Source of the DNA: Thermoleophilia bacterium
GTDB lineage: Bacteria > Actinomycetota > Thermoleophilia > Gaiellales > F1-60-MAGs149
DNA length: 6,730 nucleotides
Direction of reading: 5' to 3'
Assembly: GCA_016462095.1 (NCBI GenBank)
Contig: JAEMTW010000103.1
Coordinates: 1 to 6,730, forward strand
Each line of letters opens with the position of its first letter. Positions within the stretch are counted from its first letter, which is position 1. Shown here piece after piece: positions 1 through 4,850 of this stretch. A model generated the notes under the pieces. That model did not search any database. It saw only the letters and a list, made by a program, of their open reading frames with translations, and was not told the DNA's origin. Both the position numbers and the translations under genes were made by a program.

Positions 1-18
1 CACCCGTAGACTGCCGAC

Positions 19-678
19 GTGGCCACCGTCACCATCCGACTCTTCGCCGGTCTCCGCGAACGCGCTGGCACCGGCCGCCGCGAACTCGACGTGCCCGACG
101 GCACGACCGCCGGTGCGATCTGGCCGTTGCTCGACCTCGGCGACGAGCCCGCCGGCATCGCCTACGCCGTCAATCGCACCTACAGCGACCGCTCGACCGT
201 GCTGACGGACGGCGACGAGGTGGCACTCATCCCACCCGTCTCCGGCGGCTCGGACGTGCCACGCATCGGCGTCGCGATCACCGCCGACCCGATCGACATC
301 GCCGCCGCTCATGCGCGGGCCAACGACGAACGCGCCGGCGCTCAAGCGGCCTTCACCGGCACCGTCCGCAACGCCACCAACGGCAAAGACGTCGTCCGCC
401 TCGAATACGAAGCCTACGAGGAAATGGCGGTCGAAGAACTGATGCGCATCGCCAACCAGGCCGCCGCCGACCACGAACTCTTGGCCGTCGAAATCGTCCA
501 CCGCACCGGCACCGTCCTGCCCGGCGACGCCTCCGTCGTCATCGTCAGCACCTCGCGCCACCGACCGTCAGCAATCGCCGCGACCGCGTGGATCATCGAA
601 CAATTAAAGGTCTCCGTCCCGATCTGGAAGCGCGAGGTCTACCGCGACGGCTCGGTCTGGGTCGGCCAAGGGTCCTGA
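19..678 (+). CDS. Fused molybdopterin synthase, MoaD-MoaE (219 aa)
   Basis: Molybdopterin synthase turns cyclic pyranopterin monophosphate into molybdopterin, with sulfur carried as a thiocarboxylate on the C-terminal glycine of the small subunit MoaD. Here both subunits are in one chain. Residues 1-77 are MoaD-like (ubiquitin fold, starting TVTIRLFAGLRERAG and ending PPVSGG). Residues from about 82 to 219 are MoaE-like, with FTGTVR at 112-117, HRTG at 161-164, HR at 181-182, and the two lysines expected in the active site, K197 (QLK) and K204 (PIWKRE). Start is GTG at 19. No clear Shine-Dalgarno is visible, but the protein begins at the normal MoaD N-terminus. A TAG at 7-9 could end an upstream gene, which cannot be judged here. 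The MoaD Gly-Gly (76-77) is internal and followed by Ser78, so a free C-terminus requires cleavage, as I recall for the mycobacterial fusion MoaX. Function is very likely; processing is inferred. Confidence 0.93.
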   Translation: MATVTIRLFAGLRERAGTGRRELDVPDGTTAGAIWPLLDLGDEPAGIAYAVNRTYSDRSTVLTDGDEVALIPPVSGGSDVPRIGVAITADPIDIAAAHARANDERAGAQAAFTGTVRNATNGKDVVRLEYEAYEEMAVEELMRIANQAAADHELLAVEIVHRTGTVLPGDASVVIVSTSRHRPSAIAATAWIIEQLKVSVPIWKREVYRDGSVWVGQGS

Positions 679-705
679 GCGACAGGACTGCTGGGCGCCA
701 CTCTC

Positions 706-797
706 GATGTCACAAAGGGGTCAGACCCTTATGTGACATCAGGCGACCTGCAGCAGCGGACCAATGTCACATAAGGGTCTGACCCCTTTGTGACATC
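706..797. repeat. Perfect 34-bp inverted repeat, REPIN-like pair
   Basis: Arm 706-739 is the exact reverse complement of arm 764-797, with a 24-nt spacer at 740-763. Each arm is itself an imperfect palindrome: TGTCACA at one end, TGTGACA at the other, and a GGGGTCAGACCC core. The site could therefore form either one long hairpin or two shorter ones. It lies 28 nt after the moaD-moaE stop and 45 nt beyond the gst stop, between convergent genes, so it may end transcription from both sides, but there is no U-tract. The architecture is that of a REP doublet (REPIN), which is usually mobilised by a RAYT transposase (Y1_Tnp) encoded elsewhere. No such gene is in this window. I recall GGGGTCAGACCCC-type palindromes as recurrent intergenic repeats in many bacteria, which I could not verify here. 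The inverted repeat itself is read directly from the sequence; the class is inferred. Confidence 0.85.
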
Positions 798-842
798 CAT
801 CCCCCGATCGACGAACGCCACGCAGGCCCGAAGGCACACCAG

Positions 843-1511
843 CTAGATCAGCTCGCCGCCACGCATGTCGGGGTGGTTGCGCTGAAAGTCTGGCGTCAGG
901 TCGTCGAGCTCGCGGGCGCGGGCAATCGCCGGGCGCGCAGCAACACGAGCGAAGTGCTCCTGCACCGGAGCGCCGCCGACCTGGACGTCATCCACGAACG
1001 ACTGCCAACCAACCAGCATGTAGAGGTAGATGTCGGCGACGGTGAACTGATCACCGAGACACCACTCCTTGCCCGCCAACTGGCTATCGAGATAGGCGCC
1101 ATGCTTCGCCATGTTCGTAATGCCACGCTCGCGAATGCCAACGCCACCAGACTCGTCCGTCGTCATAAAGCCCGGCATCATCAGCGGCCACCACGCACTG
1201 TGCAGCGTATTCGCCGTCCACATCACCCAGCGATAGACATCGGGGCGGCGCGGATCGCCGATCGGAGGAATCAGACCCGCGGCCGGAAAACGATCGGCGA
1301 TGTGCAGCAGCACCGCACCCGTCTCGTAGACCGTCGCGTCGCCATCGCGCAATGCGGGGACGCGCTGCAGCGGATTTACCTCAGCGAACGACGGATCGAG
1401 ATTGCGCTGCTTCGGATGGACGTTGACGACCTCGTAATCGGCACCCGCCTCTTCGAGGGCAGCACGAGCCGCAAAAGACGAGGAACCGGTGATCTGATAC
1501 AGGTGAATCAT
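843..1511 (-). CDS. Glutathione S-transferase family protein (222 aa)
   Basis: A cytosolic GST-fold protein of typical length. Residues 1-75 or so form the thioredoxin-like N-terminal domain, with the cis-proline motif RVPAL (P52) and the glutathione-binding ETGAVL segment (63-68, equivalent to the usual E/Q-S-x-A-I). The all-helical C-terminal domain follows, with the N-capping box FTVAD (T157 to D160). Ser10-Ser12 lie where the catalytic Ser or Cys of bacterial GSTs is found; Ser10 matches the position of the beta-class Cys10, so this is not a canonical beta-class enzyme. The substrate cannot be told from sequence. Many actinobacteria use mycothiol rather than glutathione, so the true thiol cofactor is open. 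Start is ATG, preceded by a weak AAAGAG. The gene lies 83 nt downstream of the small membrane protein gene on the same strand and may be co-transcribed with it. Its 3' end faces the inverted repeat at 706-797. Confidence 0.88.
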   Translation of the reverse strand: MIHLYQITGSSSFAARAALEEAGADYEVVNVHPKQRNLDPSFAEVNPLQRVPALRDGDATVYETGAVLLHIADRFPAAGLIPPIGDPRRPDVYRWVMWTANTLHSAWWPLMMPGFMTTDESGGVGIRERGITNMAKHGAYLDSQLAGKEWCLGDQFTVADIYLYMLVGWQSFVDDVQVGGAPVQEHFARVAARPAIARARELDDLTPDFQRNHPDMRGGELI

Positions 1512-1594
1512 GTCTCTTTACCGTACCAAAACGCATGTTAAGCATCGCCGCACCCAATCAGTGAGGTCTACCGGCCACGCGGGCCAACCGCTGC

Positions 1595-1786
1595 TCAGTG
1601 GGGCTTGCGACGAGCCTTGCTTGCCTCAAAACCAGCAATCACGGCAAAGATCGCGATCACGAGCACGATCAGGCCGATGAACAACTCCGTCACGTACTCC
1701 TTCTGCCCAGCCTCTTCAGCCGCCATGGCAGCTGCCGGGAGTAGGAGTAGAGCAAAAAGCGCGAGTGGCAAGAGTCGGCGTAGCAT
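1595..1786 (-). CDS. Small exported or single-pass membrane protein, unknown function (63 aa)
   Basis: I do not recognise the family. From the chosen start the protein begins MLRRLLPLALFALLLLPAAAMAAEEAG: two arginines, a hydrophobic stretch and an AMA-AEE site typical of signal peptidase I cleavage. About 12 polar residues follow, then a strongly hydrophobic helix (LFIGLIVLVIAIFAVIAGF) and a basic end, SKARRKPH. If the signal peptide is cut, the mature protein is a roughly 40-residue single-span protein with a short outside N-terminus and a positively charged tail inside; if not, it is a two-helix hairpin. Three in-frame starts lie in a row: TTG 1792, ATG 1789 and ATG 1786. The ACGAGG sequence just upstream is only 3 nt from the ATG at 1789 but 6 nt from that at 1786, so 1786 is preferred. 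The gene is divergent from carD. Real coding is supported by the signal-plus-helix layout and the ribosome binding site. Confidence 0.72.
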   Translation of the reverse strand: MLRRLLPLALFALLLLPAAAMAAEEAGQKEYVTELFIGLIVLVIAIFAVIAGFEASKARRKPH

Positions 1787-1807
1787 CATCAACCTCGTCG
1801 AATGGTA

Positions 1808-1827
1808 GGTGTCGGCAATCCGACGCC
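1808..1827. promoter_or_regulatory. Short inverted repeat in the carD divergent region
   Basis: GGTGTCGG (1808-1815) pairs with CCGACGCC (1820-1827) around a CAAT loop: seven Watson-Crick pairs and one G-T. It lies between the divergent small membrane protein gene (start 1786) and carD (start 1909), so it could be an operator or an RNA hairpin in the 5' leader of the minus-strand gene. The symmetry is seen; the role is unknown. Short GC-rich dyads can also arise by chance. Confidence 0.3.
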
Positions 1828-1875
1828 GTCAGCGTAGCCGAACCTGCACCCGGCGGGCGAAAACACAGGGTCGAC

Positions 1876-1881
1876 TAGTAT
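1876..1881 (+). promoter_or_regulatory. Candidate -10 box of the carD operon
   Basis: TAGTAT fits the TANNNT form of a housekeeping sigma factor -10 box and lies 27 nt before the carD start, giving a short leader that contains the strong AGGAG ribosome binding site (1899-1903). No good -35 match is seen about 17 bp upstream, where the sequence is GCGGGC. Actinobacterial promoters often have weak -35 boxes, and promoters of that kind are ones on which CarD itself acts, so autoregulation is conceivable but not shown. Confidence 0.35.
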
Positions 1882-1908
1882 GCGGATTTCTGACGCTTAG
1901 GAGCCGAT

Positions 1909-2418
1909 ATGGCAAAGGTGGCACAATTCGAGAAGGGCAAGACCGTCGTCTTCGGACCTGAGGGTTTTGCACGCGTTGAAAGCATCGGCGAAAAGGTCGT
2001 TCTTGGCAATAAGGTGACCGTTGTCGACCTCTTCGTCCTCGACTCGAAGATGAATGTCACCGTGCCGCTCAATCGCGCTGTTGAGCGCGGTTTGCGCCAC
2101 GTCACCAGCAAGGCCTCCGCCGACAAGTCGCTCAACGCGCTTGCCAACGAGCGCAACGAGCCGATTCCGTGGAACCGCGATGGTCGCCTGCTTAAGGATC
2201 GTTTCGCCGAGGGCGAGATCAGCGGCATGATCGAGGTCTTCGCTTCGCTCATCGACACGGCCGAAACGCGCAAGCTCAACGACGGTCAGCGCACACTGCT
2301 GGACCGCGTTCGCAAGGCCTACGCACGCGAGATTGGCGAAGCGCTCGGTCTTGACGACGAGACCACGCAGGCCCGCATCGATGCGGCCATCGCCACCCGC
2401 ATCGGCCCCGCCGCGTAG
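1909..2418 (+). CDS. carD: CarD/CdnL-family RNA polymerase-binding regulator (169 aa)
   Basis: CarD-family proteins bind the beta subunit of RNA polymerase and stabilise the open promoter complex, notably at rRNA and other housekeeping promoters. The N-terminal Tudor-like RNA polymerase-interaction domain spans about 6-66 (FEKGKTVVFGPEGFARVESIGEK, then VPLNRAVERGLRHV). The helical C-terminal DNA-binding domain spans about 80-165 and contains PWNRDGRLLKDR. W88 aligns with the tryptophan that wedges into the upstream edge of the bubble in mycobacterial CarD (W85), and the LNDGQRTLLDRVRKAYAREIGEALGL stretch matches the family's C-terminal helices. Length is close to the usual 160-170. There is no AT-hook tail, so it is CdnL-like rather than the long Myxococcus CarD. 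Start is ATG, with AGGAG 5 nt upstream. It is the first gene of a tight three-gene run, 8 nt from the HhH-GPD gene, and not beside ispD/ispF as in mycobacteria. Confidence 0.92.
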   Translation: MAKVAQFEKGKTVVFGPEGFARVESIGEKVVLGNKVTVVDLFVLDSKMNVTVPLNRAVERGLRHVTSKASADKSLNALANERNEPIPWNRDGRLLKDRFAEGEISGMIEVFASLIDTAETRKLNDGQRTLLDRVRKAYAREIGEALGLDDETTQARIDAAIATRIGPAA

Positions 2419-2426
2419 GTTCCGCC

Positions 2427-2993
2427 ATGCCCGGCCCCACGCTGCTCCCTTGGACTGGTGATGAGGCTGCTGATCGACTGATTGCGACGGACCCGAACGC
2501 GCTGCTGATTGGCTTCGCGCTCGACCAGCAGATCACGGTGCAGAAGGCATTCGCTGGTCCGGCGACGCTGCAGGCGCGACTTGGCTATCTCGACCCTCAG
2601 CGCATCGCCGAGTTGGACCCCGACGTCTTCCTCGCTGCCTGCCGCGAGCAGCCTGCCGTGCACCGCTTCCCCGGTTCGATGGCCACGCGGCTACAAGATC
2701 TCTGTGTAGTGCTTGTCCGCGACTATGGCGGCGATGGCTCACGGGTCTGGACAGAGGCGACCGATGCGGCCGATCTTGCCGCCCGCCTTGCAGCCTTGCC
2801 TGGCTTTGGCGAGATGAAGGTCCGAACAGTGATGGTCCTCCTGTACCGCCAATATGGCGTCGATCTACCTGGTCTCGCCGAGCGGATGCCTGCGCATCAG
2901 ACACTTGGCGATGTCCGCACCGCCGAAGAGCTCGCGGCGTACCAGGCGGGCAAGCGGGCAGCCAAGGCTGCCAAGCGCGCCGCTTCAGCGTAG
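2427..2993 (+). CDS. HhH-GPD-type base excision repair-like protein (188 aa)
   Basis: This resembles a small actinobacterial HhH-GPD family annotated as a base excision DNA repair protein. Family marks in order are ALLIGFALDQQI (25-36), the helical region around HRFPGSMATRL (79-89), and the helix-hairpin-helix LPGFGEMK (124-131), which in glycosylases grips the DNA backbone. The end is Ala/Lys-rich (about 172-188) and probably disordered or DNA-contacting. In EndoIII and OGG1 the catalytic lysine is the seventh residue of the LPGVGxK hairpin; here that position is Met130 and Lys131 is one residue later. No PVDTHV-like loop with the conserved Asp is evident. The four Fe-S cysteines of EndoIII/MutY are missing. 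Base specificity, or even glycosylase activity, is therefore unknown. Start is ATG, 8 nt after the carD stop; the TAGG holding that stop codon can serve as its Shine-Dalgarno, which supports translational coupling. Confidence 0.82.
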   Translation: MPGPTLLPWTGDEAADRLIATDPNALLIGFALDQQITVQKAFAGPATLQARLGYLDPQRIAELDPDVFLAACREQPAVHRFPGSMATRLQDLCVVLVRDYGGDGSRVWTEATDAADLAARLAALPGFGEMKVRTVMVLLYRQYGVDLPGLAERMPAHQTLGDVRTAEELAAYQAGKRAAKAAKRAASA

Positions 2994-3003
2994 GCTGTCC
3001 ATC

Positions 3004-3240
3004 ATGGGCAAGGGCTACGCAGAGGGACCAGCGGTTGAGGCGGCCGAAGAGGCGCGCGAACGCATGGCCGACGGCCCGACTCCGCAAGAAGTCCCTAAGC
3101 GCCGCGCCATCCTCGGCTCAACCGCCGACCACCCAGAGCCGCACATCCTCGGCTGGGAAGACGAAATCGATGCCGACGCCCTCTTCGCCTCGGGCGACGC
3201 GTGGGGCCTCCGCACCGTCGTCCTCGACGACCCGACCTAG
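3004..3240 (+). CDS. Small hypothetical protein, third gene of the carD operon (78 aa)
   Basis: I do not recognise this protein. It is soluble, with no signal or membrane segment. The first third is Ala/Glu-rich and likely helical (AVEAAEEARERMA, 10-22). A basic patch PKRRA follows (31-35), then HPEPHILGWEDEIDADALF (43-61), and an acidic end (VVLDDPT). The frame is open further upstream, but that part overlaps the HhH-GPD gene in another frame; the ATG at 3004 lies 10 nt after the HhH-GPD stop codon, and the TAGG at that stop can act as ribosome binding site, the same arrangement as at the carD/HhH-GPD junction. The stop is 3 nt before a perfect palindrome, as expected for the last gene of an operon. 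It may bind one of its operon partners, but nothing in the sequence shows this. Coding status rests on spacing and position. Confidence 0.6.
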   Translation: MGKGYAEGPAVEAAEEARERMADGPTPQEVPKRRAILGSTADHPEPHILGWEDEIDADALFASGDAWGLRTVVLDDPT

Positions 3241-3243
3241 CTG

Positions 3244-3283
3244 CGAGGCGACATTCTGGGCCCGGGCCCAGAATGTCGCCTCG
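3244..3283. terminator. Perfect 40-bp palindrome, likely bidirectional terminator or repeat element
   Basis: The sequence is exactly self-complementary around the 3263/3264 midpoint, with a GGGCCCGGGCCC centre and CGAGGCGACATTC outer arms. It begins 3 nt after the stop of the 78-aa gene and ends 17 nt before the stop of the convergent aminopeptidase gene. As RNA it would form an extremely stable hairpin read from either side. There is no U-tract, so it would be an atypical intrinsic terminator, an RNA 3' end protector or a dispersed palindromic element. The symmetry is read directly; its function is inferred from position. Confidence 0.75.
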
Positions 3284-3300
3284 AAGCTGATTGCGCTGTG

Positions 3301-4539
3301 TTACTTCAGGACCCAGCCGCCGTCGGTGATGACTGGGACGCGTTCGCCCTTGGAGGTCACTCCGGTTACATCGAGGTCGTCGCAGCCGATCATTACATCG
3401 ACGTGGATTTTGGAGACGTTGAGGCCGCGGTCGCCCGTGATCTTTGCGTCAGGGAAACGCGTTGACGAATAGGCCGAGCCGAAGGCGACGTGTGCGACCG
3501 CGTTTTCGTCGAGCAGCGTCGTGTGGTAAACACGGTTGGACTGGCCGATTCGCGACGCTCGATCGACAAGCGCCACCTCACCCAAACGACCAGCACCCTT
3601 ATCGCGCGCAAAATAGGCGGCAAGATACTCACGCTGCTTCGCCGTCTTCGCTTGGATTCGCTGGAGCTGACCGCCCGCAAACTCGGCCTTGATGCCATCG
3701 AACATCTGACCATCAAGCGAGAGCGGACGCGTGCAGGCGAAATGGCCCTCCGCATAGCGGTAGTCCGGGCTCGCGAAGACCTCTTCCGTCGGCAAGTTTG
3801 CGCACCAACGACGACCATTTGGCGTCTTCATTTCGGCCGCGCAAAAACGCGTCTTCGGCGCGAGCCCGACCTTCAGATCCGTACCAGGCGCCTTGAACTC
3901 GATCGACACGAAGTTGCGCTTATTGACCAGCGCCGCGCGCTTGACGAGCGTCTCCACATGCTTGCCCCACGCACCAGGCGCATCGTCTGCGCCGATCCGA
4001 CAGAACGACAAAAGATCCTTCGCCAACGCACGCTGCGCACGTTCGACCGACAGCTTCGGATAGACCTGCTTGGCCCAACCCGGCGCCGGATAGGCAACCA
4101 CACAGAAGCGCGCCGTGCCCGCAGCAACCGCCTTCAGATACGCCTCGCGACCCGGCATGCGCGCCGTCATCTCCAGCATCGCCCGCTTCGGATCGATGCC
4201 CTTCATCAATCCCGGGTTCTCCTCGCCGGCAATCGAAATAATCGACGCGTCGGCCGCGACAAGATCCTTCATGCGCGTGAGGTGCCAGCGTGGCGACCAT
4301 TTGAGCGTGGTGACATCCTTCGCGCCCGTGATGCGCGCACGACGAACAACCGGATCGACGTACAACACATCGACAAAGCGGGCACCCGAGGCATAGGCCG
4401 CCTCGACGAGCGCGTGCATGTACGGGCGTGAGCCCGGCTCGCCGTGAATGGCGACGGTATCGCCTTTTTTGATGTGCAGGCAGGTATCGATGACGGCGGC
4501 CGCGTAGCGGTCGAGCTCATCGGGAGTCATGACGGTCAT
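3301..4539 (-). CDS. M29-family metal-dependent aminopeptidase (412 aa)
   Basis: A cytoplasmic di-metal aminopeptidase of the AmpS/AmpT (thermophilic aminopeptidase, M29) family, which removes N-terminal residues from peptides; family length is about 400-415. The metal and catalytic residues can be placed: PTEEVF (E252/E253), GEVALVD (E321), LDENAVAHVAFGSAY (H350 and Y357) and HVDVMIG (H379 and D381). Spacing of E321, H350 and Y357 equals that of E316, H345 and Y352 in Thermus AmpT as I remember them. Two in-frame ATGs lie close together (4539 and 4530); 4539 is chosen because the protein then starts right before the conserved first helix. Neither has a strong ribosome binding site. The frame stays open to 4707, but that extension overlaps infA and has no family resemblance. 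It is transcribed divergently from infA and converges on the 40-bp palindrome. Confidence 0.9.
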   Translation of the reverse strand: MTVMTPDELDRYAAAVIDTCLHIKKGDTVAIHGEPGSRPYMHALVEAAYASGARFVDVLYVDPVVRRARITGAKDVTTLKWSPRWHLTRMKDLVAADASIISIAGEENPGLMKGIDPKRAMLEMTARMPGREAYLKAVAAGTARFCVVAYPAPGWAKQVYPKLSVERAQRALAKDLLSFCRIGADDAPGAWGKHVETLVKRAALVNKRNFVSIEFKAPGTDLKVGLAPKTRFCAAEMKTPNGRRWCANLPTEEVFASPDYRYAEGHFACTRPLSLDGQMFDGIKAEFAGGQLQRIQAKTAKQREYLAAYFARDKGAGRLGEVALVDRASRIGQSNRVYHTTLLDENAVAHVAFGSAYSSTRFPDAKITGDRGLNVSKIHVDVMIGCDDLDVTGVTSKGERVPVITDGGWVLK

Positions 4540-4588
4540 GTCCGAACCGTAGCGGGCGGCGCTGCCGGGAACACGCTGAAGTCGGCTC

Positions 4589-4603
4589 CTGTACCCTCTA
4601 CAG
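4589..4603. promoter_or_regulatory. Small dyad in the infA upstream region
   Basis: CTGTA (4589-4593) and TACAG (4599-4603) form a perfect 5+5 dyad with a 5-nt spacer, 21 nt before the chosen infA start. It sits in the only space available for the infA promoter and for that of the divergent aminopeptidase gene (4540-4624). It could be an operator, part of a promoter, or chance; no convincing -35/-10 pair was found here. Confidence 0.2.
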
Positions 4604-4624
4604 CAGTCAAAGGACGGAGTGCTG

Positions 4625-4843
4625 GTGACGAAGGAAGAGAAGATTGAAGTCGAGGGCGAGGTGACGGAGTCGCTTCCGAACACCATGTTCCGCGTCATGC
4701 TCGACAACGGGCATGAGGTACTCGGCCATATCTCGGGTCGTATGCGACGCCACTACATCCGCATCCTGCCTGGCGACCGTGTCAAGGTCGAGCTCTCCCC
4801 GTACGACCTCACTCGCGGTCGTATTACGTACCGCTACAAGTAG
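4625..4843 (+). CDS. infA: Translation initiation factor IF-1 (72 aa)
   Basis: IF-1 binds the A site of the 30S subunit and works with IF-2 and IF-3 in start-site selection. The protein is a single S1-type OB fold and aligns almost without gaps to E. coli IF-1: IEVEGEVTESLPNTMFRV, NGHEVLGHISGRMRRHYIRILPGDRV and ELSPYDLTRGRITYRYK. Two GTG codons lie in frame at 4619 and 4625. The second is preferred because GGAG (4616-4619) is 5 nt before it and the product then has the standard 72-residue length and MTKEEKIEVEG start; the first has an AGGA only 4 nt upstream. In many bacteria infA lies in the spc ribosomal cluster with rpmJ and rpsM; here it stands alone, divergent from the M29 gene and convergent with the helicase gene. 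Confidence 0.96.
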   Translation: MTKEEKIEVEGEVTESLPNTMFRVMLDNGHEVLGHISGRMRRHYIRILPGDRVKVELSPYDLTRGRITYRYK

Positions 4844-4846
4844 CGG
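4831..4846. terminator. Hairpin across the infA stop codon
   Basis: CCGCTA (4831-4836) pairs exactly with TAGCGG (4841-4846) around a CAAG loop. The infA stop codon TAG (4841-4843) is part of the stem. The convergent helicase gene ends at 4851, so the same hairpin follows that gene's stop by 4 nt on the other strand. It may help end transcripts from both sides, although there is no U-tract and the stem is short. Confidence 0.45.
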
Positions 4847-4850
4847 ACGA

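Noticed and set aside
873..1541. Plus-strand open frame of 222 codons opposite the GST-like gene
   Set aside because: Antisense shadow: Arg-rich composition, no motifs, while the minus frame has the full GST pattern.
1561..1594. Possible terminator hairpin between the small membrane protein gene and the gst gene (GGCC-N5-GGCC)
   Set aside because: Only four perfect pairs plus wobble; too weak to separate from background in GC-rich sequence.
706..3283. Idea that the inverted repeat at 706-797 and the palindrome at 3244-3283 are copies of one element and bound a mobile unit
   Set aside because: The two share only a GGG/CCC core and short GACA/TGTC-like pieces, no integrase or transposase lies between them, and the genes between are housekeeping in type.
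3490..4431. Long plus-strand open frame of 313 codons opposite the aminopeptidase gene
   Set aside because: It is antisense to a well-supported M29 gene, is rich in Arg/His/Thr as expected of a shadow frame in GC-rich DNA, and shows no family motif or ribosome binding site.
4540..4707. N-terminal extension of the M29 aminopeptidase by 56 residues
   Set aside because: It would run across infA on the opposite strand, is Ser/Thr-rich with no resemblance to the family, and M29 enzymes start right at the first conserved helix.
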